Shown piece after piece: positions 26,801-41,100 of a DNA stretch of 64,000 nucleotides (the stretch's first letter is position 1; every line of letters begins with the position of its first letter). Below the pieces are notes generated by a model. It had not been told where the DNA came from and ran no database searches. It saw nothing but the letters and a program-made list of their open reading frames with translations. Source of the DNA: Warburgia ugandensis (lineage: Eukaryota; Streptophyta; Magnoliopsida; Canellales; Canellaceae). The DNA is taken from assembly GCA_035236585.1 (NCBI GenBank), contig CP141132.1:58377880-58441879 (forward strand), read 5' to 3'. Position numbers and translations under genes: made by a program.

Positions 26801-29800
26801 AGATACACACTTGGAACACTTGACCGTGGTCCTACACATTTTGGAATCGAATAAGCTGGTTGTTAATAAAAAGAAGTGCCTTTTTGCTCAGTTCACCTTA
26901 GAGTACCTTGGACATGTAATTTCTGCACGTGGGGTAGCAGCTGATAATTACTGCAAGTTTGTTAGGCACTATGGGTTGATAGCAGCACCACTCACCAACT
27001 TGCTTAAGAAAGACAGTTTCAAATGGAGTTCCGAGGCCCAGGTTGCGTTTGATGCCCTGAAGCATGCCATGACTTCCATCCTCGTGTTGGCTATTCCAGA
27101 TTTCAATAAATAGTTTGTGCTGGAAACTGATGCGCTGGGCAGGGGAGGAAGAGCTGTTCTCATGCAGGCAGATAGGCCGATTGCATATTTTAGCCAAGCA
27201 CTCGCCCCTCGTGCCCAATCTAAATCCTTTTATGAGAGAGAACTCATGGCTATTGTTCTAGCTGTCCAAAAATGGCAGCATTACTTGATGGGCAGACACT
27301 TTATAATCCGGACTGATCAGAAGAGTCTCCGATTTCTGCTAGATCAACAACTGCTAAACACAGAACAGCAGAAATGGATGATCAAATTCATTGGGTATGA
27401 TTTTGAAATCCAGTGCAAACTTGGAAATCAGAGCCGAGTAGCAGATGCCCTCTCCAGAAAAACTGACAGTACCCCAGTGGACTTAGCTGCAGATGGCGAA
27501 TTGATGGCTCTCTCTACTGTCCATTGTAAAGGATTGTCAGGATTGGAAGAAGAATACAACAAGACGAACAACTCAAATCCATCATTGCCAATCCTAACAG
27601 TCATGCTGGTTTCTCATTGAAGAATGGTCTTCTACTCTTCCAAGACGAGTTGGTCCTCCCAAAATCTTCTCCACGAATTCCCACTTTGCTTACAGAAGTC
27701 CATTCCACTCCGGCAGGTGTGCATTCTGGATTCTTTCATACATTCAAGAGGCTCTCCAATCTGGTGTTTTGGGAAGGGATGAAGAAAGATATACAGCAGT
27801 TTGTTGCCACTTGTGATGTGTGCCAACGAAATAAGTACCAGTCATTAAAGCCAGGTAGACTGCTTTAGCCGTTCCCTGACTAAGTTTGGGATGACATATC
27901 AATGGATTTTATTGGAGGCTTATCTACGTCACAGGGAGTGGATACAATTCTGGTAGTAGTTGACCGTCTTACCAGGTATAGCCACTTTCTGGTTCTGGAA
28001 CATCCATTCACAGCTCAACATGTTGCTATTCTCTACGCCAAAGAAATAGTTAGGTTGCATGGTTATCCACGTTCAATTGTGTCTGACAGGGATTTGCCTC
28101 TTTATTAGTCAATTCTGGACAGAATTATTCAAACTAGTCGGAACAATCCTTAAATGAGCACTGCCTATCATCCTCAAACGGATGGGTAGACTGAAGTCAC
28201 TAACCGTTGATTGGAGACGTACTTACGTTGCTTCACTTGTAGCCATCCCAAACGATGGCCTCATTGGATTCCTTGGGCAAAATTCTGGTTTAATACAACC
28301 AACCATAGTGCTGCTGGAATGACTCCGTTCAAAGCCCTTTAGAGGTGTGAACCACCTATCCTAATGCGCCTCATTGATGAAGGATCTGTTGTTGAAGCAG
28401 CCAATCAACAGCTTGTGGCCAGGAATATTATCCTACAAGAATTGAAGGAACACTTACTAACTGCCCAAACTAGAATGAAGTCACAAGCCGACAAGAAACA
28501 TAGGAATGTTTGGTTTGAGGTTGGTGAACTGGTTTTCCTAAAGTTGCAACCTTATAAGTTCAAAAAGCTGGCAAAGAGGCCAAATGAGAAGTTAAGCCCA
28601 AGGTTCTATGGTCCATTTCCGGTGTTGGAACGAGTAGGAAAAAGTAGCTTATTGTCTGCAGTTTCCAGCTACTGCCAGAATTCACCGTCTTTCATGTCTC
28701 CCAACTCAAGCAATCCTTCTCAAGCTCAGCCTCTGCCTATCAGTTTAACAGATGAACTGGAACTGGTTGTTCAACATGAAGCTATCACACGGGTAAGAGT
28801 TTTACCGAATGGTCAGAAGGAGGTTTTAGTTAAATGGCAAGGTCTACCTGAATGTGACAATACCTGGGAACTATATTCTGATTTAGACACTCAGTTCCCA
28901 TCTTTCCACCTTGAGGACAAGGTGAAACTGATAGGGGCGGGTAATGATACACCACCATTATGCTACACCTATTCCAGAAGGAGAAACACACGTGCTACAG
29001 GGAGAACAAAGTGATAGATGTCTATTAGAGATTGGTCAGGTGGTTATACAGTTAGAATTGTTATGCAGAGAACAAGGTGACAGATGTCTACTAAAGAATG
29101 ATCAGGTGGTTATACAGTTGGAATAGTTATACAGATGGGGAAGGAGAAGGGGAGGAGGATGGATCAAGGAATTGGGCAGAAATGGCCTGCAGGAGGGGGT
29201 TTCCCCATTGTCAATTTTCCTTTCTGAACTTCATTCCCTTCTGAACTTTATTTCCAATTTGTATTCCTTCTTTTGCCTTTCTGTGGAATTTGGGAACTAT
29301 ACTTCATTTCCAGCTTGTAACCATTGCATTGAAGGAATACCAGTATTCTTCTTCTTCCTCCTTCCAGTGGACTTCTGGAATCCTATTTACAGACCCATCA
29401 GAGGGGTTCTCAGTTTTTGTATGGTTTGTTTGGCAAAAATGTTGAAGTGATTAGATTAAGTTAGCAGATAACTGTAGAGGTATCCTCATCTTGTTGAATT
29501 GTCAAAATGCTCACATCATGAGTGGTATAACCAAGTAATTTCATTACTGGTACAAATACTGGTAAAAAATTGGTTCTCTGGGGTATGAATAAGTGAATTA
29601 AGAGACTGAAGAAGTAATCAAGATTAGTTGACAATGCTCTAGGTCTCTTTAAGACACTGAATCTTAGTCATTGCTTTTTAGTAGAGTATCCACTTGTAGA
29701 AGAAATTGCTAGAGTCCCAAAAACTTTTTATTAGTCTGCCAACTCAGAATCAGGGTTTTACCATCATCTTGTGGGTAGACCCATCACTTGCTGTATCTGG

Positions 29801-32113
29801 AGGAGCCAGCTGGTCTCAGAAATTATTAAGGAAGTTTTTAAAAATTGAACTGTTTCAAAACTAGAACTACATTCCTTTGTGCTCTGGATGCATTTGCATA
29901 ATGCAAAGTTCCGGTTAAGGAACCTGCATTATAGGAATACTGATAGTCAATGCAGAAGACAAACTGGTGGTGAAGTAGAAAAATATAAACGTGGGAAACA
30001 GAACTACGAGTTTAGCATCTTAGCAACTTCAGGAAATAAGTTGATGAAAGTAAAGATATCTATCCTGAGTAGTATAGGATTCTATACAAAAGGGAAATAG
30101 GAACTAAACATGAAAATAATACTAAACTAGAATAAACATGGGAAATAAACTCAACATCGAACGTAACTAAACATGGAAATTAAATTAAGCAGAAAAACTA
30201 GACAAAACAGGAAACTGAACTAAATGTGAAAAAATTAAGGACTTAAAATTATTAAAAAATATCTCTGGGATTAGCACTGATAATTCCATCTTTCTGATGA
30301 AAGTAATCCTCTTTAAGCTGTTCTCAAGCTATGAGGTTTAGTTCCAAAAGCAAGAGTTCTTAAATTCTGCTTGCTACTGTGCTTGGTCGGATTCCTTTTT
30401 ATTCTCAGGAAAGGAGCATTTTTCAAATTGGGTTGACGTGAGACTAAAGATAGAAGCAGGAAAGGATATGGATGGAAAGAGGAAGGTGGCGAAGATTCAT
30501 TTTTCAATATGGTTGGAAAAGTTGCATAATTTAACATTCTGTTACAGAATTTATCTTATATTAGATTTTTAAATCAACTTGAAAAAGAGGCAGTGAATGT
30601 AACTTGAAATTTTGGTGGAAGAGATTGCATGACGCTTGATTTTATGGGTGATTTGAAGTATTCCCACACTTAAACTAATTGTAGATCCAATCTCTTGCTT
30701 GCTCATCATTGAGAAGTAAAAGTAGGTCCTCCCTTAATTAAATATGATCAAACTTGGGTGTCCACAAGTGACCTCTCTCTTTGTGGAATTTGAGAAAATT
30801 GATTTGAATTAGATTGGAGAAAGTGGGTCATAGTATGTATCTTTTGCATCTTGGTTCACTGTTCAACTTTAATGGATGGAGCATAACATGGCTCATTAGA
30901 ATATCTGAAGATTTACGACAAGGGGTTTCTCTTTTCCTTTTTATGCCTTCGAGATGATGGTAAAACCCTGATTCTGAGTTGGCCCTGATTCTTAGTATAA
31001 GCAGTTGTCTGTAAGTCACCTATGGTGGAGATGGCCCTTGTTTCCAGTTGTTGAAAATGTTTTTCCCTCTAATGTACATAAAGTTGCTGTCAAGCGGTGA
31101 TGCACTTTGTGAGTAGACTTTGATGCAATGGTATGCATGGCAAAACTGCACCTTAAACCAATGTTGTATCTCTGCTGTTTGGAAGTAGCTTTCTTGCATT
31201 TTATTTGGCGTTGGAAACAATTTTACTCTAACATATTTTTGACACACTTTCTGTGTTTCATATTTCTTGTACTGTGTTAGTTCATGGTTTTATTCTTGGA
31301 TATAACTTCTACATAGTTAATTTAATATTTCTTCCTTGATAGCTGAGTGTGGAAGAATTTCCTTTCCTCTTATACTATTAATTATCCTGGCAATATTAGG
31401 AATATTTTGGGAACCTGTAGTATGATATCTTACTGTTTTTGGTGCTTACATAAGTTTGCTGATTGGTTTTGAACTTTGCTGCTGCCCATAATGTTTTACC
31501 AGAATGAGCCAGAGCTCTTGTCTGGGAATGAGGTCTTATGGACATTTGTAAATTTTGCGGGAGAGGATCATACTAACTCTGAAACGCTTGTGGCTTTCTT
31601 GAGAATGCTGGGTACCTTGGTATGATAAAGATTTCTTTCATGTAAGACATGTTTTTTTTATTATGTCTTATTGTTTCTGGGAACTGTTTCATGTGTTGTG
31701 CTCTTTCAGGCTTCTAGTGAGGAGGGCGCCTCAAAGGTTTTTGAGTTGCTCCAGGGTAAAGCATTTCGTTCAGTTGGATGGAGTACATTATTTGACTGTT
31801 TATCTACTTACGACAAGAAATTCAAACAGTCTCTCCAAAGCACGGGAACTGTGTTGCCTGAGTTTCAGGAGGGTGATGCAAAAGCAATTGTGGCATATTT
31901 GACTGTTCTTCAGAAGGTCTCGACTAGCTTGTTCTGTTAATTTGGGGTGGCTCTATGAATAAAATACCCAACTATATCTTATAACTAATCTTTGTACTTG
32001 AATAACTTGCAGAATTGTTTTTGTTTGGAGCCATTTTAGTTCTGTGCTTTTAATTTATTCTCTCTCTCTCTCTCTCTCCTTTTCTGTAGATGTTTTTCAT
32101 TTTTTTCTCTCTT

Positions 32114-32144
<31 letters not shown>

Positions 32145-35100
32145 GTACTAATAATGTCTTCATCGTCAATTGGGAGTTCCACACGACTCAAGAAAATCAT
32201 CATCATCATCATCAAGACCTTATCCCAATTAGGGGTCGGCCACATGAATCTTATTCCTCCATTCCACTCTATTAAATACCATGGTTTCATTTAAGTCCTA
32301 AAGTTTTTAAATCTTTCCTCACCACTTCTATCCACGTTCTTTTGGGCCTTCCCCTTGCCCTTTTAGAACCTACTACTTGTATTGCCTCACTCCTTCTAAT
32401 TGGTGCCGTTGTTGGTCTCCTTTGGATATGTCGAAACCATCTAAGTCTAATCTCCCTCATCTTATTACCTATTGGTGCTACCCCTAAATTTCCTCTAATA
32501 TTTTCATTTCTAATTCTGTCCTTTCTTGTCTTACCACTCATCCATCTCAACATCTTCATTTCTGCGACGCTCATCTTATGAGTATCATGTTTCTAAACTG
32601 GCCAGCACTCTGATCCATAGAGCATGGCCGGGCTTGTAGCCATCCTATAGAACTTTCCTTTTAGTTTGAGTGGCACTCGCTGATCACATAAAACTCCAGA
32701 TGCATATCTCCATTTGTTCCAACCCGCTTAGATTCTCTGAGTAACTTCCCTCTCAATCTCTCTACTCTCATGGATCAATGATCCTAAGTACCGAAAGAGG
32801 TCTTTCACGGGGACTTCTTGGTTATCAATCTTGATTGGTGTTCCAATCCTACTCTCCTTCTACTTGGTGCTTCAGTTTCATGAATTGAATTACAATGTGG
32901 CAATTAAAAGTAAAAATGAAAAATTTGTTCATTCAGCAATGAGAGAGATAAACATGCAAAATTATACCTTTTAAGCACCTCACCTTCTTTGTCATTTTCT
33001 AATTTCCTAGTGGAACTGTAGAATTCTAAGGGATTTTCCCGGCCTGTAGATTAGAATCAAGAATTGAGTGCCATTACTAGAAAGGAGAGTGTGGAGATCA
33101 ATTCCTGAAGACATTTCAGAATGTTCAAGCAGGACGACTTCATCTGTAGATGATATACTAAAGTTAGCAAAGAATTTCTTTTGAAAGGTCAATGTTTTTC
33201 TGTTGCCAGGACTGAAGTTAGCAAGATTTTTATCCTTGAGATTTCCTTCCCTTTGAATTCAGAGGAGAACTGACCCTCTGAAAAAGTTCTAGAATGTTTT
33301 GTCAATCTTCTTGAACATGTTATAAAGGTGCAGAGGAGTTCACCAACCTTTCTTTAACTATTTGATGGTGATAAAAATTCATTTCTGCCATCTCAGCATT
33401 CCTTTCTCTGCCTGGGACATTCTCTGAACATCTCAGCTATATGATTACAAAAACACTATACAAGAAATGAAGCAAATGAGAAATTAAATGGGTGGAAAAC
33501 CAAGGAAAACAATGGAAGGTCAAAGCGTATGCATACAAGATCAGAAATAAGGCGTTCTGTATCAGTACTAAATCATTATACTGAACAGTGTATTCTGATC
33601 TTTTAATGCCTTTTGAGATTCTCCCACAGTATCTGAGAAGAAAACTTACTTAAAGCACGTGTATGATGTCATTCATTTCTCTAATTAAGGTGGTGCCCTT
33701 TGGGGGAGAATCCTTGACCAATTTTTTCTCATTGACTACCTGCAGCCGAAATCTTCCATCAGCTTCAGTTTTTGGCTGACCATATCAGCTTCTCCTTTGG
33801 TAGTCATGACATCTCCCTAAGTTCTTGATAAGGCAAAACTGCATATGTGTATTAGGATTTGAAATCATTCCTCCACAACCTGCAATTTCCTGGGCCCAGA
33901 GGTGTGGCTGCTATTATCGAGGTTTAGTTTGAAACCAACCATTGAGGTTACAAAGTGGCCATTTTCATATTTGGAACACAATCCCTGCAATTACCAGCCC
34001 ATTTAGCGTCAAATAACCAAATAAAATACCGAGGTATGGCTTGACTTTAATTTAGGTAACTTGACCAATGTTCTTTGTTTTCTGAGACACATACTTGAAT
34101 TTCTTTCTTTCAGTATATACAATATGTATGAGGCTACAGGGACTCCTTGTACTTTGCTTATTTCAGTAGGGCAACTTGCTGTATACAATATTTTTTTCTC
34201 CTTTCTTAACCAAAGTGATCCTTTTTTGTATTCTCTCACTAGACCTGCCCAGTTGCCATTTGCGGTACATTGTGTACAAAAGTTCTTACCTTTGGTTTTA
34301 TTTATGATAAGCATAGGATATGAACCTGTTAATTCATTTAGTAGACTACTTGACTTACCTTTTACCTCAAGAAAAATACATTCAAGCTGAGTAGTTTTGG
34401 ACAGTTATAATATATATAGATGTACTTATGCATGTAACTGTGTATGCTGTCACCAATGCTATTTTGTGTTCATATGTGATGCAGGTCGTGGAAAATGGAA
34501 ATCCTGCTGAAAGAAAGAAATGGTTTCCAGATATTGAACCCCTATTTAAACTTCTTAGTTATGAAAATGTGCCCCTGTATTTGAAGGTCTGTAGTTGCTT
34601 TTGTACGATGTGCCGGTGGTTATCACCTGGTTTTATGTTTTACGTATCTTAACTGTTATGAGTACGTGCAGGGTGCATTACGGAATACTCTAGCAACTTT
34701 TGTACATGTTTCTCCTGTCCTAAAAGACACAATTTGGAGTTATCTTGAACAATATGATCTACCTGTAGTTGTTGGTCCCATTGGGAATAGTTCTCAACCA
34801 ATATCCACACAGGTAGGTGGCGCAACAATTTGCATATACTTGTGAAATCACCACAAACAAATTTTTGTTGGTCATGCTTATCCTCTTATTTCTTGTGTTA
34901 GAAAATTATTGAATTAATTTCTATTGCTATTTGACGTGGTTTGTCATATATAGATACATAAATATCTTTTTGCATACTTCCAAAAATTAGTTTGCTTGAA
35001 AATGTATTTTTAATGTAAAATACTGCATATGCTTGTGAAATCACCACAAACAAATTTTTGTTGGTCATGCTTATCCTCTTATTTCTTGTGTTAGAAAATT

Positions 35101-38100
35101 ATTGAATTAATTTCTATTGCTAGTTGACCTGGTTTGTCATATATAGATACATAAATATCTTTTTGCATACCACCAATAATTAGTTTGCTTGAAAATGTAT
35201 TTTTAATGTAAAATACTGCTGATCAATGATTTTAGCATCCATTATAATTGATACGACCTTAATATAGTTTATTCTTTAAACCAATTTTGGTCAGCTCATA
35301 TTAATGTTTATTATGATGGTGTTAATTTGTGACTTTAAGTTAATAAAATAGCTCCTGGAATATGCGTCAAAGAATTTCTAACCTGGATGTGGTTTTTGCT
35401 TCATGTGACTAATTCTGCCACTTATTGAGCTGCACTAAAGCCTAAAACTATTCTGATTCTTCATAACAGTAAGGGGACCATGGACCTGTTTGGTTACTTA
35501 CATGAGTTAGTTGAGGTTTTTGCTAAGGAACAGAGAAAAAATATGAAGAACCAAAAATAAGAAATGGAAATACAGTTTTTGTAACAGAAATAAGAGAAAC
35601 ACGTATCCATACCATTCTAAAGAATGGTTGAGAACTTGTATGAGAGAAGTTAGTTCCCACTTCTAGCTTCATCATTAACAGTTGGTTCTTCTCACCAACA
35701 GTGAGACTGTCTAGATCAATCTTCAGTTGTATTGTCAAATGTAATTTTTGATGAAAGAATTGCACCTTATCTTTCTTTTGGAAATTTCTCCCTACTTAGC
35801 TGATTTTCTGGCATACATGTAGCTTCTTGTGCTTTTTGAGTTAAGGTTCCTCTCATCTTTTAGTGATGAATGAAGTTTCCTCTGATATGGTGCTTTTGTA
35901 TTCTTTCTATACTTTGCTGTCATGAATCACCTACATGCATTAATTTGTCGGTTCCAGAATTTTTATTCTAATAGAGGAATTATGTGATCAATTAAACTGG
36001 AGCAAGGTCATCCTATAGTATGTCCTCGACAAGTTAGGCGCTTGATTCTGGATTGAAGTGATATATCAGCCACTCATGTCTTACTAATTTCCCACTGTTT
36101 CACAATTGTAAGATCTGTTCTATTGGAAATTTTACTCTATCTAGTATGTTGAATATAAATATTGTGGAAGTGATTTAGAGCTTAAGAAATACTTATGTTA
36201 TAAATTTATTTCAGAGGTAATTTTGGTCTTTCATTCTTGCAAGAATTATAAGGAATCTGTCATTTCTATTTGGGTTTGGTTTAGTAATTATGTAACTGGT
36301 AGTCTAGTTAACTTGAGCGACAAGTCTAACTGGACTTTGAGTGTCTAGTTTTGACAATGTAGAAACATTTAATGTTACCATTATCTGGTTAGTCGAAGTA
36401 AATGCATTAGGTAGAATATAAAAAAGGGCAGCTCTGGTGCACGAAGCTCCCGCCTATGTGGGGTCCGGGGAAGGGGCAGACCACAAGGGCCTAAAGTACA
36501 TAGCCTTACCTTGCATTTTTGCAAGAGGCTGTTTCCACGCCTTGAACCTGTGACCTCAAGGTCACATGACGACAACTTTTACCGTTGCGCCAAGGCTCCC
36601 CTTCTATTAGGTAGAATATATGACTTTAAAATTCTAGATATCCGGATGGAGTATCTAGTATAGATCTTGCCCAATCTCTCAATGAGAGACCTTGCCCAAT
36701 GGGCATCTATATATGCTTTTATCTCCAACCTTTTATTCTTAGACAACAATAGAACTTTTCTAGGACAAGACTTTAGGTATCTTAAAATTCTGAGTGCACC
36801 TCTATATACTCCTCTCCTGGATCATGCATAAAATGACTCACCAAGCTTACCGAATAAGCAATTTCAGGTCGAGCAAGTGGGACAGGTATATCAATTTTCC
36901 CAGCCATTGGTATTGAGCTTTGGCTTTCCCATCACAACCTCCCTTTGCAGCTCGGAGTTTAGTATTTACGTCAATAGAGGTTGCATTTGGTTTGCATTCT
37001 AGAAGTCCTATCTTCTTTAGGAGATCTATAATGTACTTTCTTTGAGAAATGAAGATCTTTAGGAGATCTATAGTGGCTTACAATTCCCGATTGGGTGCTT
37101 AGTACATGTTCTTACTTTTTTTTCTTAGTGCAGCAGGCAGATCGCAATCTAAAGCAGATTTAGTAGTGAATTCATTACCTGAATGTGGACTTTGGAGTGA
37201 TTGTACTTCAGATGCTTCAGATTGGGCCTAAGAGTAAGAAGTGGGTGTCTCATGTTCATCTTATCGTGTCTCAGCTAGCTGCCTCTGCCTCTTGAACGTT
37301 AGAATCACCTTGAACTCATGATTCACCTTGAGTGTCACAAGTTTTTGTTATTAATGTCTTGGACTGGGGGCCATCTAGTGGGAACTTGCTCCACATTTGG
37401 CTTAGGTCATCATAATTCTCTTTCATCAAGTAGATCCAACTTAAATGAGAGTATTCATAACATACCATTTATGGCCAAAGAAGTTTCTCTAAGACTCAGG
37501 GTAATCCTAAAGAATTTTCTCTAAGACTTTGGGTAACCCTAAATATTATAACTTTTATAAGTCTAAGTTTTAAATTGAACTTATGTCGTGAAAATATGCT
37601 ACTGCAATAGTCAATTTGGGTACAGCATTTAAGGTTGCATCTAGTGACTAGAAGTTGAACTTTTAAGCTGATAGGTCCCTAGTTTTAACCTAATTAACTG
37701 TGAAATTGTCCTCAATTTTAACTTGAAATCTTGACCTGCATCAACCCCGTCTATAAGCTGCAATGACCATGTGCCATTTCAAATGCTTCTAATTCACTAA
37801 TGATGTCATTCCCTGCACGCTTCATATTTGCCAATGTTTCTAGCTATTTCCTGTTTGCTTCTGTCACCGCTTCTTTTCTTTTCTTTTTTGTTTTGCATCC
37901 CACCTCCTTATTATGTAATCTTTGCTTTTCTTGTGCACGTCCAGCTCTGCCAACTATTGTGGTCCGAACAATATTGGAAGAACCTAAACTATGCGGTGAC
38001 ATTAGAAAATACTGAACGGAAATAGCAGAAGTCCCAGATTGAAAAAAAGATACAAATATGGTGGTCAAGTTGGAAAGTTTTATATACCAATATAAAAATC

Positions 38101-41100
38101 CAATCTAGCTTGTGTTTGGTGGATGCAGTCAGAGGAAATCATGTTTTCACATGGTATTTATTCCTTGCATTTATTGTTACATATTGATAATGATGTTAAA
38201 CTGTGAATATGGCAGGTTTATGATATGCGGTTTGAATTGAATGAAGTAGAAGCAAGAATGGAAAGATACCCGTCCACAATATCTTTCCTTAACTTATTGA
38301 ATGCCCTCATTGCTGAGGAAAGGGATGTGACTGATAGAGGGCGTAGGTACAGATTCATGGATCCCTCAAAGAGTTACTCCATGAAATTTAAATGAATTTG
38401 ACTTTCATTACTTTTGAAGTAATTTTCTGATGTGACTTGTTTGCCAGGTTTGTCGGTATCTTTAGGTTTGTGTATGATCATGTTTTTGGGCCTTTTCCCC
38501 AAAGAGCCTATGCTGATCCAAGTGAAAAGTGGCAGTTGGTTGTTGCTTGCCTTCAACACTTCAAAATGTGGGTGCATTTCCGCTGCTATCTTACCTTGAG
38601 CATGTAACCAAAAAATGCTTTCAATTTTATTGTAAAATGGCAAGGCAGGATCTGCCTTAAATAAATGTAGTCCAAAGCATTCAACTTAATTGTCTTAAAT
38701 TTTTTTTTTCATCATTATTGCTTGGATCTTCAGTTTATGACATGAAGATTATCAAGTTGAGTATTTGTTTCATTAACTTGTGTTGTGCAGGATCCTTACC
38801 ATGTACGGTATTGAGGATGAGGACATCAACAGTGTTGGTGACCGAACTCCTTCAAGTATGCGAAACTCAGCGCTACTTGAAATGCAACTTCCTGTATTAG
38901 AGCTTCTGAAAGTATGTAAATACTTTTCCTTGTTCTTTTCTTTTTCAACACTAAATGAAATGCTGACCGAGCCTACACATGTGTGTTTGAATCAGTTCTT
39001 TTCTCTGAGTTGTTTCTTTCTAGTAAACTACTCAGGGGTTGAATACTTAATATTCTTACATAAGGTTTTCAAGGTGTCCCTGCAATAATTGTTACCATTG
39101 CCATTCTAGACATACATTTCTTGTAAATTATAAATCAATCCATATGTCTCATTGAATTAGTGCATTATCTCTTGTAATTAATGTCATATAAAATGTAAGG
39201 GTCTACATCTCCAACTTGTGTATCATTGGATGGTCTCAAGCAGAAAAGTTAGCACCTATTGGTGATTGTAATTCTTATGGAAGCATGATTGTTACTACTT
39301 AGCACCAATGGGTGGCAATGATTTCTGTTCATGATCTTTCTCTCAATTAACCGGCACATGTGTTTTTCTGTTTATCTGAATAGTGTTGGCATGGTGGCAT
39401 ATTTTGTTATTAGGTATATTTATGTTGGTGTTTATAACTCTCACCGATGGCAGTTCAGGAACTTAGATATGAACTTAGTATATAAAGTATTTCACTCTCA
39501 GTTTCTCTTTTCATCTATTCTATGTTGCTGCTTTCCTCTCCACAACAATATTAAGACAGCACATTAATCTCGTAGCTGTGACATGGTTGTCAAGCATGTA
39601 GGTGACTAATCTGATCTGATCATGGATTGAGGATATGACATGAATAGTTGCCAAACCCTCTTCTTTTTCGTTCTCTCTCTCAATAAAGGTAAAGATGTTC
39701 GATCTTGGGTCCTGTATTACTATTATGACTTCAAGTAATCAGTACTGTTTCTCCCATCACTTAAAATCTTTTTTCTTCATTATGTTTGGTCATTGAGTTA
39801 TCGTTGTGTGGATGCGTGGAAACAGCTTCTTGCAAAAATGCAAGGCAAGGCTGCGTCCTATAGACCCTTTGTGGTCCGCCCCTTCCCCAGACCTTGCATA
39901 TGCAGGAGCTTCGTGCACCAGGCTGCCCTTTTTACGTTTGGTCATTGAGGAATATGATGTGTTGATCAAGAGCAAGATGTGAGTGTGTAGGTTATGGATT
40001 AGAGGCTGCTCACGGGTGGATGCATCTAGTAGTCTAACTTTGAAAAAGAAGAAAGAGTGAGATCTGAATTTTTTGACTGTAATCTCTCAGTTCTTTCTTT
40101 TCCAGAAGTTCAGATTTATTGATTTGCTGATCTCTTTTTGTGGATGGGTGAAGAAGATTAGTTTATTCTTTGCTTTGGGGTTGGTTTATGTCTTCTTTTA
40201 TTGCTGCTCTGATCTGTTGTAGTTGGAACTTGTTCATGTTGCTTGGTGTTGTAGGAGCAGCCGAAAGGAGGAAGCTAAAATTACTATGGAGGCAATGAGA
40301 AATCAAAGAATATGTTGAAAATATCAGTGCACTTGAACATGAAGCATACAAAAAATATCACTGAAAGTGGACTAGAAGCATTGAGAGTAGAAATGCTACT
40401 AATAGGCTGGTATGAGGGATTATCTAAGATGGGATGGTGATTATCATATGTTAAGGTTAAGTATATTGAGTAGGATTTCGTGATTAATTAGGTGGTCTGT
40501 TTGATGTAGTGTCACAGGTTTAACTTCTAGGTTTGTGGAAAGCTTGATGCAAGTTTTATTTGAAAATTAAATGACTGTTGAAATTATGAATGTACTACTT
40601 CAAGTATGTTTGGGATTATTTTAATTTCTGAACTCACTTAAGTGGTATCAACAAAAGGGAAAAAAACATTATTAAAAAAAATCTTGTAAAGTAGAAAGTA
40701 TATTCCTGATTGGGGGGAAGTGTGCATGTAATGAAGCTTCATTTAAATATTGGAGACTAGAAGAATATAGCTTTCAAAGCAAGATGCCACAAAGGCAAAG
40801 TTTCCTGAGCTACTAAGAAGCTTCTCGCATCTTTGGTGCATACGTTGCATTACAAAATCTTCATGTGTGTATAAAAGTTCTTGTTGTTGCATAGTTTGTG
40901 AGAGTTTTTGTGGTTGATGCAAGGAATTATCTTCTAACTTGTCAATGTGGACATTTAAGGAGTCCAATTATCATTTCTAATTCTGTGAAAAATTCAAGAT
41001 CACACATCAAATTATTTGATTGTGTTGAATGAATTATTCACTATAGTTGAGGCAATGAATCTCTTTAATATTTTCTTTGCATTCACATGGCTGCGTGTGT

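Larger units (their letters stand above)
24009..29400 (+). mobile_element. Ty3/gypsy chromovirus-type LTR retrotransposon, complete structure but broken
   Basis: Two LTRs (24009-24447 and 28945-29400) bracket gag, protease, RT, RNase H, integrase and a C-terminal chromodomain in that order, the chromovirus layout of Ty3/gypsy. The direct repeat GAGGG lies immediately outside (24004-24008 and 29401-29405), so this is one insertion rather than a recombinant. The LTRs differ at about 19 of 439 aligned positions (counted by eye) plus a 17 bp insertion in the 3' LTR. At least eight in-frame stops, a frameshift in gag and a gap in RT make it non-autonomous. Same orientation as NUP205. Confidence 0.95.
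22387..31502 (+). other. NUP205 intron 11 (9.1 kb)
   Basis: GT-AG intron. A Ty3/gypsy element fills 24009-29400. Left of it, 22897-23196 is an open frame of 99 codons without recognisable motif, and 23200-24000 has broken frames that may be old retroelement. Right of it, 29406-31502 is AT-rich with no supported feature. Confidence 0.85.
31917..34484 (+). other. NUP205 intron 13
   Basis: GT-AG intron of 2,568 bp with a TC/AG microsatellite pair (32059-32142) and an RTE LINE fragment (32196-32865). From 32870 to 34484 I see nothing supportable. Confidence 0.85.
34813..38215 (+). other. NUP205 intron 15
   Basis: GT-AG intron of 3,403 bp with a 193 bp tandem duplication (34832-35219) and an antisense Au SINE (36421-36605). 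The rest has no supported feature. Confidence 0.85.
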
